Source of the DNA: Deltaproteobacteria bacterium
GTDB lineage: Bacteria > Desulfobacterota > SM23-61
Direction: 5' to 3'
DNA length: 8,737 nucleotides
Assembly (NCBI GenBank): GCA_026388915.1
Contig: JAPLIW010000280.1
Coordinates: forward strand, 1 to 8,737
This document shows, piece after piece, positions 6,633 to 8,737 of the stretch (position 1 is its first letter; each line of letters starts with the position of its first letter). The notes under the pieces were generated by a model that had not been told where the DNA came from, did not search any database, and was given only the letters and a program-made list of their open reading frames with translations. The translations under genes were made by a program, and so were the position numbers.

Positions 6633-6716
6633 AAAAGATTCAGAGTAATCGATACACAAAAGCGCTCGTCTTTCGGTCCGTTGAATCCCCGACCTTTTTT
6701 TTAAATCATTCGTTCG

Positions 6717-6746
6717 ATCCGTGTTCATCCGTGTTTATCCGCGTCC
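6717..6746 (-). repeat. Inner right arm, inverted GGACRCGGAT-type repeat
   Basis: Inverted copy of 6603-6632 with three differences (offsets 5, 11 and 15 of the unit). The 84 bases between the two form the potential loop. Confidence 0.85.
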
Positions 6747-6785
6747 CATTAATTCTTTTGTCTTTAGGTCGTTTTAGAATATAAA

Positions 6786-6815
6786 ATCTGTGTTCATCTG
6801 TGTTCATCTGTGTCC
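6786..6815 (-). repeat. Outer right arm, overlapping the transketolase 3' end
   Basis: Read on the minus strand, three GGACACAGAT/GAACACAGAT units. The first 20 bases (6815 down to 6796) exactly match the outer left arm. Positions 6794-6796 are the TGA stop of transketolase, and the last six residues (DTDEHR) are encoded by this repeat. Confidence 0.85.
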
Positions 6816-8737
6816 CATCTGGTCTTTTTGTTTGCCTTTGAGCCAAGAAGTGCTTTCACCCTGCTGACAATATTTTCTGCTGTAAACCCGAACTTTTCAA
6901 GAAGGACTTTGGCCGGGGCCGACGCGCCGAAATGGTCGATCCCGATGGCTTCTCCCCCCGTCCCCAAATACTTATGCCACCCCTGGGTGGCGCCCGCCTC
7001 GATGGAAACCCTCAGGAGGGTTTCTCGCGGAATGACTTGGAGTTTGTAATCTTCCGGTTGCTTATCGAAAAGCTCCCAGGAGGGCATGCTCACCAGGCGG
7101 GCGGAAACCCCGTCTTCTTTGAGTTTCCCATAAGCCGTCAACGCGGGCTGAATTTCAGACCCGCTGGCCAGGAGAATGACTTCCGGGGGGCCACTTTGGG
7201 AATCCGCTAGGACGTAAGCCCCCCGGCGAAGTCCTTCTGCGGGGGCAAACTGCATGCGATCGATGACCGGGACGGCCTGGCGGGTCATGAGCAGGGCCAC
7301 CGGTCCCTCCTTATGCTGGACAGCGATCTTCCAGGCCTCCGCGGCTTCATTGGCATCCGCGGGGCGGATGACGGTGAGGCCGGGAATGGCGCGGAGGCCG
7401 GCGATATGCTCCACGGGCTGATGGGTAGGACCGTCCTCTCCCAGGGCGACGGAGTCATGGGTGAACACATAGATGACCCGGAGTTTCATCAGGGCAGCCA
7501 GGCGGATCGACGGCCGCATGTAGTCGGAGAAGATCAGGAAGGTACTACCGTAGGGAAGAATTCCGCCGTGAAGGGCCATTCCGTTCAGAATCGAGCCCAT
7601 GGCGTGCTCGCGGACCCCGAAGTGGATGTTGGCCCCGGCATAGCTCCATGGACCCGACTCGGCGCCCTGCACGGTGGTTTCCTCCGTGCGGGGAGGCTGG
7701 AAATTTCCCCGTCCCTTGAGGACCGTGTTGGTGGAAGGGTTGAGGTCGGCCGAGCCCCCGATGAGAAAAGGGACATGAGGGGCAAGGGCATTCATGATCT
7801 TTCCCCCCGCGGCCCGGGTGGCTACCCCCTTGGGATCCGGCGGAAAAACAGGGATCTCCTTCTCCCATCCGCGCGGAAGTTCCAGATTCATCCATCGGTT
7901 CCATTGCTCGAGCAATTCGGGATGAGCTTTTCCGTAGGAATCCAGCTTTGCCCTCCACTCTGATTCCGACCGTTCCCCCAGGCCCAGGGCTTTTTGGAAT
8001 TGGGCCTTAGCTTTTCCGGGGATGTAAAACTTGGGGTCCGGAGGCCATCCCAGGTTTTTCTTTGTGGCCGCAACTTCTTCGGCTCCCAGGGGAGAGCCAT
8101 GAACCTCAAAGGTATCCTGCTTGCGGGGGCTTCCAAACCCGATGTGCGTCTTTACGGAGATGAGGGACGGGCGGGAACTTTCTTCCCGGGCTCTCTTGAC
8201 TGCCCTGGCAATAGCCTCCGGGTCATTCCCGTCTTCCACCGCCTGCACATGCCAGCCATAGGCCTCGAACCGTTTGGTCACATCCTCGGTGAAGACCAGC
8301 TCGGTCTCCCCCGCCAGGGTGATGGAATTATTATCGTAGAGGTAGATTAACTTCCCCAGCTTCAGGTGGCCCGCCAGAGAGGCCGTTTCCGCGGCCACGC
8401 CTTCCATGAGGTCCCCGTCGCTGACCAGCCCGTAGGTGAAATGAGCGATGATTTCATGCCCGGGGCGATTGAAGTGGGAAGCCAGGAAACGCTCGGCCAT
8501 GGCCATTCCCACGCCCATGGCGAAACCCTGGCCCAGGGGCCCGGTGGTACATTCCACCCCGGGAGTCTCCCGGTACTCGGGATGCCCCGGCGTTTTGCTT
8601 CCCCACTGGCGGAAGTGTTTGAGCTCCTCCAGGGGCAAATATCCGGTGAGATGGAGAAGAGAATAGAGGAGGGCCGAACCGTGTCCGGCAGAGAGAACGA
8701 ACCGGTCCCGGTCCGGCCATTGCGGATTTTGCGGGTT
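6794..8737 (-). CDS. tkt: Transketolase, 5' end cut off by the window
   Basis: Thiamine diphosphate enzyme that moves two-carbon ketol units between sugar phosphates in the non-oxidative pentose phosphate pathway (and the Calvin cycle where present). 647 residues are visible, opening with NPQNPQWPDRDRFVLSAGHG, so roughly 45-50 N-terminal residues lie outside the window by comparison with E. coli TktA. Visible landmarks: AGHGS (17-21), SKTPGHPE (47-54), TTGPLGQG (64-71), the thiamine-diphosphate site SDGDLMEG (106-113) with YDNNSI (134-139), the catalytic His in VHGSPLG (H213), the cofactor-activating Glu in GVREHAMG (E377), and His in THDSVALGEDGPTHQP (H427). The usual C-terminus would end near VKALL; here about 17 more residues follow, the last ones from a repeat that also supplies the TGA stop. 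TTG 8638 is internal, not the start: the frame is open and homologous up to the window edge. Confidence 0.97.
   Translation of the reverse strand, partial: NPQNPQWPDRDRFVLSAGHGSALLYSLLHLTGYLPLEELKHFRQWGSKTPGHPEYRETPGVECTTGPLGQGFAMGVGMAMAERFLASHFNRPGHEIIAHFTYGLVSDGDLMEGVAAETASLAGHLKLGKLIYLYDNNSITLAGETELVFTEDVTKRFEAYGWHVQAVEDGNDPEAIARAVKRAREESSRPSLISVKTHIGFGSPRKQDTFEVHGSPLGAEEVAATKKNLGWPPDPKFYIPGKAKAQFQKALGLGERSESEWRAKLDSYGKAHPELLEQWNRWMNLELPRGWEKEIPVFPPDPKGVATRAAGGKIMNALAPHVPFLIGGSADLNPSTNTVLKGRGNFQPPRTEETTVQGAESGPWSYAGANIHFGVREHAMGSILNGMALHGGILPYGSTFLIFSDYMRPSIRLAALMKLRVIYVFTHDSVALGEDGPTHQPVEHIAGLRAIPGLTVIRPADANEAAEAWKIAVQHKEGPVALLMTRQAVPVIDRMQFAPAEGLRRGAYVLADSQSGPPEVILLASGSEIQPALTAYGKLKEDGVSARLVSMPSWELFDKQPEDYKLQVIPRETLLRVSIEAGATQGWHKYLGTGGEAIGIDHFGASAPAKVLLEKFGFTAENIVSRVKALLGSKANKKTRWDTDEHR

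Larger units (their letters stand above)
6484..6793. other. Repeat-rich non-coding gap between transaldolase and transketolase
   Basis: 310 bases with no supported gene. Almost half is short repeats: CACAGAG copies and four GGACACAGATGAAC-type blocks in inverted order, extending into the transketolase 3' end. The parts between the blocks are AT-rich. The central 6633-6716 region would form the loop of the inner inverted pair. No clear promoter was found. Confidence 0.7.

Noticed and set aside
6558..6815. Possible CRISPR array
   Set aside because: The repeats are 10-base-period units in inverted orientation without regular unique spacers, and no cas gene is nearby.
8638..8737. TTG 8638 as the transketolase start
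   Set aside because: The frame continues to the window edge with strongly conserved transketolase sequence (DRDRFVLSAGHGS), so the true start lies outside the window.

Overview
The window is a run of six protein-coding genes, all on the minus strand. Reading in the direction of transcription (high to low coordinates) they are: transketolase (5' end cut by the right edge), transaldolase, a fused two-domain protein with a DUF2064-type transferase followed by a family 2 glycosyltransferase, a short-chain dehydrogenase/reductase (SDR), a short-type threonine synthase, and a family 4 glycosyltransferase (3' end cut by the left edge). There are no RNA genes, no CRISPR array, no transposase and no phage genes. 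The base composition looks moderately GC-rich. Together with the particular dispersed repeats, this suggests an environmental anaerobe of the Desulfobacterota/Deltaproteobacteria type; that assignment is inference only.

Layout. 1-1423: glycosyltransferase (GT4). 1424-1798: non-coding, with several small repeats and a strong G/C palindrome. 1799-2932: threonine synthase, whose TTG start is set by a strong Shine-Dalgarno; a 24-bp palindromic repeat lies just upstream. 2992-3753: SDR, with a good sigma70-like promoter ahead of it. 3754-3918: short intergenic region with that promoter and a weak terminator for the upstream gene. 3919-5268: fused transferase. 5344-6483: transaldolase. 6484-6793: non-coding, full of short repeats. 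6794-8737: transketolase.

How the genes work together. Transketolase and transaldolase are the two carbon-shuffling enzymes of the non-oxidative pentose phosphate pathway, so their pairing is functional. The fused protein joins two families usually seen as separate neighbours, the 'rSAM/selenodomain-associated transferases 1 and 2' (TIGR04282 and TIGR04283), which are linked to arsenosugar-type biosynthesis; the radical SAM partner is not in the window. The SDR and threonine synthase lie 59 bases apart and may share a transcript. The rest looks like ordinary metabolic genes.

The most unusual aspect is the repeats. Most gene junctions carry a different short dispersed repeat or palindrome, and some have merged with gene ends. 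The transketolase stop codon and last residues are written by a repeat, the fused transferase begins with repeat-encoded residues, and the threonine synthase stop abuts a repeat. Between transaldolase and transketolase, four copies of a GGACACAGATGAAC-type repeat form two nested inverted pairs, each pair matched in sequence variant. I see no convincing undescribed multi-gene system.
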